Source: Acidobacteriota bacterium
Lineage (GTDB): Bacteria; Acidobacteriota; Thermoanaerobaculia; Thermoanaerobaculales; Thermoanaerobaculaceae
Length of the DNA: 64,000 bases
Assembly: GCA_004298115.1 (NCBI GenBank)
Contig: SCRJ01000051.1
Location: 1-64,000, forward strand
Direction of reading: 5' to 3'
The notes under the pieces were generated by a model. That model was not told the origin of the DNA, ran no database searches, and saw nothing but the letters and a program-made list of their open reading frames with translations. Positions 1 to 9,220 of the stretch are shown in pieces (within the stretch, counting starts at the first letter, position 1; each line of letters starts with the position of its first letter). Both the position numbers and the translations under genes were made by a program.

Positions 1-199
1 CGACGCCGGAGAGCGAGGCGATCTCGCCGGTCACCAGTTCCTCGAGGCGCTCGTTGCGGGAGGTGCGCAGCACGGCGACCATGTCGTAGGCGCCGGCCAC
101 CGAGTACAGCTCGTGCACGCCTTCGCGCTCCATCAGCGCTTCCGCGACCGTGTGCAGCTGGCCGGGCTTGACGTTGATCAGGACGACCGCCTCGAGCAT
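1..199 (-). CDS. Lrp/AsnC ligand-binding (RAM) domain protein, partial
   Basis: Reading leftward from the ATG at 199, 66 codons are visible before the window edge, so the C-terminus is missing. The peptide opens MLEAVVLINVKPGQ and continues with VHELYSVAGAYDMVAVLR, the beta-alpha-beta pattern of the Lrp/AsnC effector-binding (RAM) domain. No helix-turn-helix precedes it, so this is the stand-alone form, which in other bacteria senses small molecules or modulates full-length Lrp proteins. A clear GGGAGG ribosome binding site lies 4-5 bases upstream of the ATG, which fixes the start. The ligand cannot be inferred. It diverges from the YitT-like gene. Confidence 0.75.
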   Translation of the reverse strand, partial: MLEAVVLINVKPGQLHTVAEALMEREGVHELYSVAGAYDMVAVLRTSRNERLEELVTGEIASLSGV

Positions 200-284
200 G
201 GCCACCTCCCGGCGTCAGGGTAGCAGCGGCGCCGGCCGGAGAGAAGCTTGGCACGGCGGCCGCTTCGTGCCACCATTCGGGGCG

Positions 285-1169
285 ATGAAGCTGCCGGTGG
301 TGGCGCCGAAAGGCCGTCTCGGTGTGGCGTTCGACTACACCCAGATCGTGGCCGGTTCGCTGCTCGTCGCCGCGGGGACGAACCTCTTCTTCGTTCCCAA
401 CCACGTCGTTTCCGGCGGCGTGACCGGCCTGGCGATCATCGCCAACCACCTCTTCAAGACGCCGGTCGGGATGGTCGTGCTCCTGCTCAACCTCCCGCTG
501 CTGTGGCTGGGGTGGCGGTTCTCCGGCGGGATGCGGTTCTTCGTCCGCACCGCGGTTTCGGTGCTGATCATGGCGGTGGCGATCGACCTCTCGGCGCCGT
601 GGCTGGTGCCGCCGACGCACGACCGGCTCTTGGTCATCTGTTACGGCGGGCTCATGGACGGCCTCGGCATGGGCCTGGTGTTCCGCGGGCGCGGCACGAC
701 CGGCGGCACGGACGTCCTGGCCCGCCTCGCGCACCGCTACCTCGGGGTCGGGATCGGCCAGGCGCTCCTCGCGATGAACGTGGCGATCTTCGGCGGCGCC
801 GGCTTCGTGTTCGGCGCCGAGGCGGTCATGGTCGCGCTGGCGCTGGCGTTCGTGTCGGCGCGGGTGCTCGACCTCGTGCAGGAAGGCTTTTCGGCGGCGC
901 GCGCCGCTCTGATCATCAGCGAACATTGCGACGCCGTGCGCGAAGCCGTGCTCGGCCAGCTCGGCCGCGGGGTGACCGTGTTGCACGGGCAGGGCGGCTT
1001 CACCGGCGAGAAGCGGCCGGTGCTGTACGTCGTCGTGGCGCCACACGAGGTCGGCCGCCTCAAGCGGCTGGTGGCGCAGGTGGACCGCTCGGCGTTCGTC
1101 GCGATCACCCCCGCGCAGGAAGTGCTCGGCGAGGGCTTTTCCCCTCACGCCGGGGAAGAACAGACATGA
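285..1169 (+). CDS. YitT family membrane protein (DUF161/DUF2179)
   Basis: A 294-residue protein with five to six hydrophobic segments in the first 215 residues, then a soluble C-terminal domain of about 70 residues. The conserved loop GRGTTGGTDVLARLAHR matches the YitT membrane domain, and the tail (VTVLHGQGGFTGEKRPVLYVVV) matches DUF2179. Family members are inner-membrane proteins without an agreed substrate. The frame is open further upstream, to an ATG at 150, but the extra residues are Arg/Ser-rich and overlap the divergent gene, so the ATG at 285 directly before the first conserved segment is preferred; its ribosome binding site (GGGGCG) is weak. It converges on the MFS gene. Confidence 0.85.
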   Translation: MKLPVVAPKGRLGVAFDYTQIVAGSLLVAAGTNLFFVPNHVVSGGVTGLAIIANHLFKTPVGMVVLLLNLPLLWLGWRFSGGMRFFVRTAVSVLIMAVAIDLSAPWLVPPTHDRLLVICYGGLMDGLGMGLVFRGRGTTGGTDVLARLAHRYLGVGIGQALLAMNVAIFGGAGFVFGAEAVMVALALAFVSARVLDLVQEGFSAARAALIISEHCDAVREAVLGQLGRGVTVLHGQGGFTGEKRPVLYVVVAPHEVGRLKRLVAQVDRSAFVAITPAQEVLGEGFSPHAGEEQT

Positions 1170-1172
1170 CGA

Positions 1173-1188
1173 CCGGGCCGTGGCCCGG
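1173..1188. terminator. GC hairpin between convergent genes, possible bidirectional terminator
   Basis: CCGGGC (1173-1178), loop CGTG, GCCCGG (1183-1188): a perfect 6-bp stem that starts 4 bases after the yitT-like stop and sits 18 bases from the stop of the opposing MFS gene. There is no T-tract on either strand, so intrinsic termination is uncertain. Confidence 0.35.
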
Positions 1189-1206
1189 CGGCGGCGGCGC
1201 CGCCGG

Positions 1207-2538
1207 TCACAGCCGCTCCGACGAGCTCACCCGGGTCGCCGCCGCGATGCCGGCCGCGACCTCCGGGACGATCCCGCGCTCGAGGTAGACGGGCCGGACG
1301 AGCCGGCGCAGCACCGGGAGGCGCCAGGCGAACAGCGCCGCCCCCGCGATGCAGACCGCCCCCCCGAGCATGACCGTGTGCGGCGCTCCGATGCGATGGG
1401 CCAGCGCCCCGGCGAGGAGGCTTCCGAACGGCATCATCCCCATGAACGCCATCGCGTAGAAGCTCATCACCCGCCCCCGCCACTCGTCGCCGACCAGGGT
1501 CTGCAGGATGGTGTTCGAGACCGCCAGGTGCGTGAGCATGGCCAGGCCCGCGCCGGCCTGCAGGACCAGCGACAGCGGCAACGAGCGCGAGAGGGAGAAA
1601 CCGATCAAGGCGGCCCCGAAACCGCCGCAGGCGATCGGGATCCAGCGCCCCAACCCGAGCACGCTCCGGCGCGAGGCCAGCGCGATCGCCCCGATGAAGG
1701 CGCCCACCCCGGCGGCGCCGGAGAGGAAGCCGAGGGTGCTGGCGCCCCCGTGCAGGATCTGGACAGCGAAGATCGGCATCAGCGTCGCGTACGGCATGGC
1801 GGCGACGCTCGCGAGACCGAGCAACAGAATGATCTCCCGGATCGGCGCGAACCCGAAGGTGTACGCGAACCCCTCCCGCAACTCCGGCCACACCCGCCGG
1901 GCGGGACCGCGCGGCGCGTGCGCCGGGATCCTCATGGCCAGCAGCGCCGCGATGACCGCCAGGTAGCTGGCGGCGTTGATCAGGAAGCACGCGGCTTCGC
2001 CCGCGGCCGCGATGAGCAGCCCCGCCACGGCGGGTCCGATCAGCCGCGCGCCGTTGACCATCGACGAGTTGAGCGCGATGGCGTTCGGCAGGTCGGCGCG
2101 GTCCTCGATCATCTCGACCAGGAACGCCTGCCTCGCCGGCATGTCGAAGGCGTTGACGATCCCGAGGAAGAGGGAGAGCACCACGATCTGCCAAACGGCC
2201 ACCGCGTGCACGAGGACGAGGACGCCGATCGCCAGCGCCTGCGCCATCGCGAGCGACTGCGTCAGGACCAGCAGGCGGTGGCGGTTGAGCCGATCGGCGA
2301 CCACGCCGGCGACCGGCGAGAGGACGAACGTGCCGATCTGCGACGAGAAGCCCACGACGCCGAGGAGAAAAGCCGAGCGCGTCAGGGTGTAGACGAGCCA
2401 CGACATTGCGATCTGCTGGATCCAGGTTCCGATCAGCGAAACCCCTTGCCCGGCGATGAAGAGTCTGTAGTTACGAGACTTGAGGGCGCGCAGCATGGCC
2501 GCCGCGCCGGCGCCGCGCCCGCCGCCGGCGGCTCTCAT
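1207..2538 (-). CDS. MFS transporter, EntS/MFS_3-like
   Basis: A 443-residue protein with about 12 predicted membrane helices. The opening LRALKSRNYRLFIAGQGVSL followed by IGTWIQQIAMSWLVYTLT is the signature start of the MFS_3 (enterobactin-exporter-like) family, and loop 2-3 carries VADRLNRHRLL, a form of the MFS GxxxDRxGRR motif. Members export small molecules such as siderophores or drugs by proton antiport; the substrate here is unknown. The GTG/ATG-type start at 2538 has GGCGAGG upstream; an internal ATG at 2496 begins exactly at the conserved region but lacks a ribosome binding site. It lies 63 bases downstream of the Nramp-Usp gene on the same strand and may be co-transcribed with it. 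Confidence 0.85.
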   Translation of the reverse strand: MRAAGGGRGAGAAAMLRALKSRNYRLFIAGQGVSLIGTWIQQIAMSWLVYTLTRSAFLLGVVGFSSQIGTFVLSPVAGVVADRLNRHRLLVLTQSLAMAQALAIGVLVLVHAVAVWQIVVLSLFLGIVNAFDMPARQAFLVEMIEDRADLPNAIALNSSMVNGARLIGPAVAGLLIAAAGEAACFLINAASYLAVIAALLAMRIPAHAPRGPARRVWPELREGFAYTFGFAPIREIILLLGLASVAAMPYATLMPIFAVQILHGGASTLGFLSGAAGVGAFIGAIALASRRSVLGLGRWIPIACGGFGAALIGFSLSRSLPLSLVLQAGAGLAMLTHLAVSNTILQTLVGDEWRGRVMSFYAMAFMGMMPFGSLLAGALAHRIGAPHTVMLGGAVCIAGAALFAWRLPVLRRLVRPVYLERGIVPEVAAGIAAATRVSSSERL

Positions 2539-2601
2539 GCGAGCCTCGCCCGGCCGGTGGGGTTCATCCGAGCGCGCACCGTTCCCGCCACGCCGATCCC
2601 G

Positions 2602-4527
2602 TCACCCGGCGGTGGGGACGACGAGGACGGGCACCCGCACGTGGTGGCGCAAGCGTTCGACGGTGGTGCCGTGGACGAAATCCCCCACGGCCCGGTGGCC
2701 GTGGCTCCCGAGAACCGCCAGGTCCGGCTTGTGGGACTGGATCAGCGCGATGAGCTGGTCGGCGGGGTCGCCGAACCCGAGGTCGTAGGTCGCATCGACC
2801 CCGAGCTCGGCCAGCTCGTTGCGGTACAGCTCGAGGCGCTGCTGGTCGGCGCGCGCCTCGCTGTCGTGCATCTCCTCCCCCATGATCCTGGCTCCGCCCG
2901 ACTCGACGACGTGCAGGAGCAGGACGGACGCGCCGCGGCCCGCGGAGCGCGCCAGGGTCACGGCGTGGGAGAGGACCGCGGTGTCGGCGGCCGAGAAGTC
3001 CACGGCAGCGGCGATGCGCCGGGCCGCGGGTCCGGGCGTCACCGCCGGCATGGCGGTCGGGCCGTGCACGCTCGCGATCGCGGGGGTGGGCGCTCCCCGG
3101 CGGCGCTCGCGCCAGGGCACCACGGTCACGTAGCCGAGCAGCGCCACGAGGCCGGCCGCGGCGGGCACGACGGTGACCCACAGGAGCCACGCGTGGCCTC
3201 CGGCGCCCGCCATCCAGGCCGCGATCGCGTCGTAGGACAGCTTGAGGTTGAGCACGGCGATCGTGCCGGCCGTCAGCCAGGCGAGGCCCTGCAGCAGCGG
3301 CTTGATGGCGTACTGACCCATCCAGCGCCGGTCGGAGACGAGATGGATGAGTGGGATGACGGCGAACGAGAGCTGCAGGGAGAGCACGACCTGCGAGAGG
3401 ACGAGCAGGTTCCCGGTGCCGCGCTCGCCGTACCAGACGATCGTCAGGACCGCCGGGATGATGGCGAGCGTCCGCGTCAGCAGGCGCCGGACGACGGGGC
3501 GCAGGCGGATCTGGACGAACCCCTCCATCACGATCTGGCCGGCGAGCGTCCCGGTGATCGTGGACGACTGCCCGGACGCGATGAGCGCCACCGCGAAGGC
3601 GATCGGGGCCACCGTGGCGCCCAGGATCGGTTGCAGCAGGCGGTGGGCGTCCTGGATCTCGGCCACGTCGTGGAGCCCAGCCCGGAAGAACGTCGCCGCC
3701 GCCATGACCAGGAGCGCGGCGTTGACGAAGAAGGCGCCGTTGAGCGCCACCAGCGAGTCGATGATGTTGAACTTGACCCCGCTGCGGATCCCGGCCGGGG
3801 TCTGGGTGATCCGGCGCGACTGCACGAGGGCGGAGTGGAGGTAGAGGTTGTGCGGCATGACGGTGGCGCCGAGGATGCCGATCGCGACGTAGAGCGCGCC
3901 GGCGCCGGGCAGCGACGGCGCGAACCCGCCCGCGATCGAGCCCCATGCCGGTTTCGACAGCACGACCTCGAGCGCCAGGCACCCCCCGATCGTGGTGATC
4001 AGCACCACGATGAACGCCTCCATCATGCGCACGCCGCGCGACTGCAGCACGAGCAGGAGCAGCGTGTCGAAGGCGGTGATCACGACGCCCACGAGGAGCG
4101 GGAGTCCGAACAGGAGCTGCAGGCCGATCGCCGAGCCCAGGACCTCGGCGAGGTCGCAGGCGGCGATGGCGACCTCGGCCAGGCCCCACAGCAGCCGCGA
4201 GACGCGCCGGTCGAACATCGCCCGGCACGCCTGCGCGAGGTCCATGCCGGTCACGATCCCGAGCCGCGCGGACAGGCTCTGCAGCAGGATCGCCATCAGG
4301 TTCGACATCGCGAGGACCCAGATGAGCGCGTACCCGAACTTGGAGCCGGCCGCGATGTCCGTCGCCCAGTTGCCCGGGTCCATGTACCCGACGCTGACCA
4401 GGTAGGCCGGGCCGGAGAACGCGAACAGGCGCCGCCAGAAGGAGAGTTGCCTCGGCACCGCGACCGACCCGTGCACCTCACCGAGCGAGGGCGGCCTTGC
4501 GCCGGGAAGCGGATTGTCGTTCGCCAT
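2602..4527 (-). CDS. Nramp divalent metal transporter fused to a universal stress protein domain
   Basis: A 641-residue two-domain protein. Residues about 30-470 are an Nramp (MntH-like) proton-coupled Mn/Fe transporter: helix 1 carries the metal-binding DPGN motif (50-53) and helix 6 carries MPHNLYLHS (224-231). Residues about 503-641 form a UspA fold, with the VDFS start and the nucleotide-binding GSHGHRAVGDFVHGTTVERL segment near the C-terminus, which would face the cytoplasm. Ordinary MntH is about 410 residues, so the extra length is the Usp domain plus a Pro-rich linker (480-502). The fusion suggests that transport is coupled to nucleotide or stress state, an inference. The start ATG at 4527 diverges from the DUF480 gene. 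Confidence 0.93.
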   Translation of the reverse strand: MANDNPLPGARPPSLGEVHGSVAVPRQLSFWRRLFAFSGPAYLVSVGYMDPGNWATDIAAGSKFGYALIWVLAMSNLMAILLQSLSARLGIVTGMDLAQACRAMFDRRVSRLLWGLAEVAIAACDLAEVLGSAIGLQLLFGLPLLVGVVITAFDTLLLLVLQSRGVRMMEAFIVVLITTIGGCLALEVVLSKPAWGSIAGGFAPSLPGAGALYVAIGILGATVMPHNLYLHSALVQSRRITQTPAGIRSGVKFNIIDSLVALNGAFFVNAALLVMAAATFFRAGLHDVAEIQDAHRLLQPILGATVAPIAFAVALIASGQSSTITGTLAGQIVMEGFVQIRLRPVVRRLLTRTLAIIPAVLTIVWYGERGTGNLLVLSQVVLSLQLSFAVIPLIHLVSDRRWMGQYAIKPLLQGLAWLTAGTIAVLNLKLSYDAIAAWMAGAGGHAWLLWVTVVPAAAGLVALLGYVTVVPWRERRRGAPTPAIASVHGPTAMPAVTPGPAARRIAAAVDFSAADTAVLSHAVTLARSAGRGASVLLLHVVESGGARIMGEEMHDSEARADQQRLELYRNELAELGVDATYDLGFGDPADQLIALIQSHKPDLAVLGSHGHRAVGDFVHGTTVERLRHHVRVPVLVVPTAG

Positions 4528-4558
4528 CGCGGCTCAAGCTTCACCGGGCGGGCTGCGG

Positions 4559-4587
4559 CTGTCAAGGCCGGCGCGAGGCCGTATCAT
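4559..4587 (+). promoter_or_regulatory. Sigma-70-type promoter for the DUF480 gene
   Basis: -35 CTGTCA (4559-4564), 17-base spacer, -10 TATCAT (4582-4587). Transcription would begin near 4594, immediately before GGAGG (4595-4599), which excludes the ATG at 4586 as a start for the downstream gene. Confidence 0.5.
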
Positions 4588-4605
4588 GGGCGCCGGAGGT
4601 GCGCC

Positions 4606-5247
4606 ATTCGCCTGCCGAAGGTGCTCGATGCCGTCGAGGTGCGGGTGCTCGGCTGCCTGCTCGAAAAGCAGCAGGCCACCCCCGAGTACTACCCGCTGAC
4701 GCAAAACGCCCTGGTCGCGGCGTGCAACCAGAAGAGCAACCGCGACCCGGTCATGGAGCTTGCGGATCGGGACGTGCGGGAGGCGCTCGACCGCCTGCGG
4801 GCCGACGTGCTGGTGTGGCCGGTGGAGGGGGCCAGGGTCGAGCGCTGGGAGCACAACCTGGACCGGAGCTGGGAGCTGGATGCCGCGGCGAAGGCGCTCG
4901 TGACCGTGCTGCTGCTGCGCGGGCCGCAGACCCCGGGGGAGCTGCGCACGCGGTGCGAGCGGTTGCACCCGTTCGCGTCGGTCGGGGAGGTGGAGGCGGG
5001 ACTCCGCCGTCTCGCCGCGGGTCCCGAGCCGCTGGTGACGGAGCTCGGCCGCGGCCCGGGGCAGAAGGAGAGCCGCTGGATGCACCTCGTGTCCGGTCCG
5101 CCGCCCGAGAACGCGGATCGGTCGCCGGCGCCGCGGCCGCCCGCCGCCGCGGTCCTTGCGGACAGGGTTGCGGAACTCGAGCGGCGACTCACCGAGCTCG
5201 TCGACCAGGTGAGTCGGCTCGCGGCCAAGCTCGGCGACAAGGTGTGA
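4606..5247 (+). CDS. DUF480/YceH family protein
   Basis: The segment VRVLGCLLEKQQATPEYYPLT, then LVAACNQKSNRDPVMEL and LLLRGPQTPGELRTR, is typical of the DUF480 (E. coli YceH) family, which folds as tandem winged helices; function unsettled. The C-terminus adds a predicted coiled coil (about 185-210) after a Pro/Ala linker. The start is odd: by alignment it should fall near 4606, where the codon is ATT, six bases after a perfect GGAGG. The alternatives are CTG 4612 and GTG 4621, the latter with no usable ribosome binding site. An ATT start, or a base error separating the out-of-frame ATG at 4586, are both possible. Family assignment is firm; the exact start is not. Confidence 0.85.
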   Translation: MRLPKVLDAVEVRVLGCLLEKQQATPEYYPLTQNALVAACNQKSNRDPVMELADRDVREALDRLRADVLVWPVEGARVERWEHNLDRSWELDAAAKALVTVLLLRGPQTPGELRTRCERLHPFASVGEVEAGLRRLAAGPEPLVTELGRGPGQKESRWMHLVSGPPPENADRSPAPRPPAAAVLADRVAELERRLTELVDQVSRLAAKLGDKV

Positions 5248-5314
5248 CGCCCGCCCGGCGCGGTCCCGCGCCCGTTGGCGGCTCGCGGGGCAGGACGGCG
5301 AGGCCCGTCCTGGT

Positions 5315-5343
5315 TTGACGCGGCGGCGGGCTGTTGCTATGCT
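5315..5343 (+). promoter_or_regulatory. Sigma-70 promoter of the yceD-rpmF-plsX-fab operon
   Basis: TTGACG (5315-5320), 17 bases, TATGCT (5338-5343): one of the best consensus matches in the window. It lies 25 bases before the GTG start of the DUF177 gene. Confidence 0.7.
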
Positions 5344-5368
5344 TCACGGTCCCCGAAAGGGGAAGCGT

Positions 5369-5890
5369 GTGCTCCGGATCGACTTGACCCATGCCGACAC
5401 CGAGCCGCAGGAGTTCGACGAGCGGCCGGTCGTACCACCCGCTGCGGGCGGGGAGGACGTGGTGTCGGTTGCGCCGGTGGAGCTTTCCGGCCGGGTAGAG
5501 CGGGCCGGGCGAGGATATTTGCTCGAGGGCCGCGTCGCCGGCAGCGCCAGACTGAGGTGCGGCCGCTGCCTGGCCGAGTTCGACTTCTCGTTCGCCGAGC
5601 CGATCGAGCTGCACCTGTTGCCGTTGGCGGCGGCGCCTCAGGATGACGAGACCCGCCTGGGCCGCCATGAACTCGAAGTGCGCTATTACGCCGAACCGTC
5701 CGTAGACCTTGTCGAGCTGGCGGCGGAGCAGTTCGCGCTCGTCGTGCCGATGAAACCGCTTTGCGCCGAGGAGTGCCGCGGGTTCTGCGCGCGCTGCGGC
5801 GCCAACCTCAACCTGGGGGCGTGCTCGTGCCCCCCACAGAGCACCGATGTTCGGTTCGCGCCGCTGGCTGGCTGGCGGCCGGACGAGTAG
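5369..5890 (+). CDS. DUF177/YceD family protein
   Basis: A 173-residue protein starting at GTG 5369, which has AGGGGAAG three bases upstream; ATGs at 5315 and 5339 lie on or before the promoter. It matches the DUF177 (YceD) family by position and sequence: a middle CGRCLAEFDF segment and a C-terminal Cys cluster (CAEECRGFCARCGANLN, then CSCPP) that probably binds zinc. The family almost always precedes rpmF, as here (18-base gap), and in plants and bacteria is linked to 23S rRNA/large-subunit accumulation. First gene of a six-gene ribosome-lipid operon. Confidence 0.88.
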   Translation: MLRIDLTHADTEPQEFDERPVVPPAAGGEDVVSVAPVELSGRVERAGRGYLLEGRVAGSARLRCGRCLAEFDFSFAEPIELHLLPLAAAPQDDETRLGRHELEVRYYAEPSVDLVELAAEQFALVVPMKPLCAEECRGFCARCGANLNLGACSCPPQSTDVRFAPLAGWRPDE

Positions 5891-5908
5891 ACGCGGGAGG
5901 TAGTACCG

Positions 5909-6094
5909 ATGCCCAACCCAAAGAGTCGTCATTCCAAGGCGCGCCGCGACCGGCGGCGGGCGCATGATCACCTGGCCGAGCCGGCGCAGTCGGTGTGCCC
6001 GAACTGCTTCCAGCCGAAGCAGCCGCACCGCGTGTGCCAGCACTGCGGCATGTACGAGGGCCGTCAGGTCCTGCACGTCGAGGAGATCGCCTGA
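5909..6094 (+). CDS. rpmF: 50S ribosomal protein L32
   Basis: A 61-residue protein beginning MPNPKSRHSKARRDRRRAHD, the highly conserved L32 N-terminus. Two Cys pairs, CPNC and CQHC, form the zinc ribbon, so this is the C+ (zinc-dependent) paralogue. It lies between the DUF177 gene and plsX, the order seen in many bacteria, linking ribosome production to phospholipid synthesis. A purine stretch (GGGAGGTAG) at 5892-5900 serves as ribosome binding site. Confidence 0.97.
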   Translation: MPNPKSRHSKARRDRRRAHDHLAEPAQSVCPNCFQPKQPHRVCQHCGMYEGRQVLHVEEIA

Positions 6095-6107
6095 CCCAGG
6101 TCGCGGC

Positions 6108-7143
6108 ATGACCAAGGCGGTTTCGGGTGCGGTAGCCCTGGACGCGATGGGAGGCGACCACGCCCCCGCGGCGACGGTGGCGGGCGCGGTCGAGGCGGTT
6201 CGGCGGTTCGGGGTACGGGTTCTCCTGGTGGGACGCGAGGCGGTGCTGCGCCGCGAGTTGGCGCACGCCGGCGGCGCCCCGAGCGGTCTCGAGGTCGTAG
6301 ACGCGGCCGAGGTGGTGGCGATGGACGACCCGCCCACCGCGCCGGTCCGCGGCAAGCGCGGCTCCTCGATGGCGGAGGCCGCCCGCCTGGTGCGCGACGG
6401 CGACGCGTGCGCGTTCGTGACCGCCGGGAACTCGGGCGCGGCGATGATCGCCGCCAAGTTGATCATCGGCACGATCCCGGGGGTGGAGCGTCCCGCGCTC
6501 GCGACGCCCGTGCCCGGCCTCGAGCGCGAGACCCTGCTCCTCGACGTGGGCGCCAACGTCGACTGCAAGCCCCAGAACCTCGAGCAGTTCGCCGTCATGG
6601 GCCACTTCTACTCGCAGGCGGTGCTGGGGGTGTCGAACCCCCGCGTCGGCCTGCTCTCGATCGGCGAGGAAGAGGGCAAGGGCGACCGCGTCACGGTGGA
6701 GGCGTACCGCCTGCTCGCCGACGCCGGGTTGAACTTCGTCGGCAACGTCGAGGGACGCGACATCTACAACGGCAGCGTGGACGTGGTGGTCTGCGACGGC
6801 TTCGTCGGCAACGTCGTCCTCAAGGTCTCCGAAGGGCTGGGCGAGATGATCTACGCCTTGCTGCGCCGCGAGGCCCGGCGCTCGGCCACGTCGGCGATCG
6901 GCATGCTGCTGGCGAAGGGCGTGCTCACGGCGCTCAAGCGCAAAGCCGACTACGCCGAGTACGGCGGCGCGCCGTTGCTCGGCGTGCGCGGGGCGTGCCT
7001 GGTGGGGCACGGCCGCTCGAGCCCGAAGGCGATCAGGAACGCCATCCGCTTCGCCCACAGCTACGCCGCGCGCGGGGTCGTCGGCGACATCGCCGCCAGG
7101 ATCGGCGAGCTTCGCGCCCGCGACGCATTGGAGGGGGTCCAAC

Positions 7144-7151
<8 letters not shown>
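6108..7151 (+). CDS. plsX: Phosphate acyltransferase PlsX
   Basis: A 347-residue soluble enzyme converting acyl-ACP and phosphate to acyl-phosphate, the donor for PlsY in the first step of phosphatidic acid synthesis. Diagnostic segments are VALDAMGGDHAP near the N-terminus, VTAGNSGAAM around residue 105, LLDVGANVDCKP around 145, and NVEGRDIYNGSVDVVVCDGFVGN in two parts around 210-230. The ATG at 6108 is chosen over an upstream in-frame ATG at 5964 because that one lies inside rpmF. It overlaps fabH by 8 bases, so translation is probably coupled. Confidence 0.96.
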
Positions 7152-8142
<991 letters not shown>

Positions 8143-8151
8143 GTTGAAACG

Positions 8152-9087
8152 ATGGGCAAGACCGCCTTCGTCTTCCCCGGCCAGGGGAGCCAGTTCGCGG
8201 GGATGGGAGAGGACCTCGCCCGGCAGTACCCCGAGGCACGGGCCGTGTTCGAGCGCGCCGACGCTGCGCTCGGCGAATCGCTTTCCCGTCTTTGCTTCGA
8301 AGGGCCGGATGACCAGCTCCGGCTCACCGCCAACACCCAGCCGGCGATCCTGACCGCCTCGCTGGCCGCGTTCGCGGTCCTGGCGGCGCGCGGGGCGAGG
8401 TTCGACGGCGTCGCCGGGCACTCCCTGGGCGAGTACAGCGCGATCGGCGCCGCGGGAGGGCTCGGGGTCGAGGACCTGGTGCGCGCGGTACGGAAGCGGG
8501 GCCAGCTCATGCAGGAGGCGGTGCCGGTCGGCGTCGGTGCGATGTCCGCGGTGCTGGGGCCCGCCCGCGACCTGGTCGAGGCGTGCTGCCGGGAGGCGAG
8601 CACGGGCGGCGAGGCCGTCGTGGCAGCCAACTTCAACGCCCCGGAGCAGACCGTGATCGCCGGCCACGCCGGCGCGGTCGCGCGAGCCGGGGAGTTGCTG
8701 GTCGCGCGCGGCGCCAAGCGCGTGGTCCCGCTGCCGGTCTCGGCGCCGTTCCACTCGCCGCTGATGGCGCCGGCGCGCGCCGGCCTCGCACCGGTCCTGG
8801 CGGCGCTCCCGTTCGCGGGGCTCTCGGTGGCGCTTTACAACAACGTGGACGCGGCGCCGGTGGCGGACGCCGACGCGGTGCGAGACGGCCTCGTCCGGCA
8901 GGTGGACGCGCCGGTGCGGTGGGTCGAGCTGGTCGAGCGCATGGTCGCCGACGGGTTCGACACGTTCGTCGAGGTCGGGCCGGGGAGCGTGCTCTCGGGC
9001 CTGATCCGGCGGATCGCCCGCCCGGTCGCGACGGCCCAGGCCGGCACCGCCGAGCAGGTCGAGGCGTATCTGGCAAAGCAGGGTTGA
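8152..9087 (+). CDS. fabD: Malonyl-CoA:ACP transacylase
   Basis: A 311-residue enzyme that loads malonate onto acyl carrier protein. It carries the FVFPGQGSQFAGMG start, the nucleophile motif GHSLGEYSA with Ser91, and the second catalytic His in APFHSPLM around residue 200. It sits between fabH and fabG as in the standard cluster. Its stop is followed by a 133-base gap before fabG, longer than the other junctions here. Confidence 0.97.
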   Translation: MGKTAFVFPGQGSQFAGMGEDLARQYPEARAVFERADAALGESLSRLCFEGPDDQLRLTANTQPAILTASLAAFAVLAARGARFDGVAGHSLGEYSAIGAAGGLGVEDLVRAVRKRGQLMQEAVPVGVGAMSAVLGPARDLVEACCREASTGGEAVVAANFNAPEQTVIAGHAGAVARAGELLVARGAKRVVPLPVSAPFHSPLMAPARAGLAPVLAALPFAGLSVALYNNVDAAPVADADAVRDGLVRQVDAPVRWVELVERMVADGFDTFVEVGPGSVLSGLIRRIARPVATAQAGTAEQVEAYLAKQG

Positions 9088-9220
9088 CGGCTGCGAGCTG
9101 GCAGCCCCTCGCGAGGCCGCCAGGCGGTTCGCAATGCGGACGAGGGCGTTTCGGTTTTCTGCCGTGAGCTGCGGGCTGTAGGTTATCGGCTGTACGCTTG
9201 AACGTGAGACGGAGGGAACG

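Noticed and set aside
1180-5247. A 1355-codon open frame on the plus strand
   Set aside because: Almost all of it is antisense to the MFS and Nramp-Usp genes and is a by-product of high GC; only the last part, from about 4606, is the real DUF480 gene.
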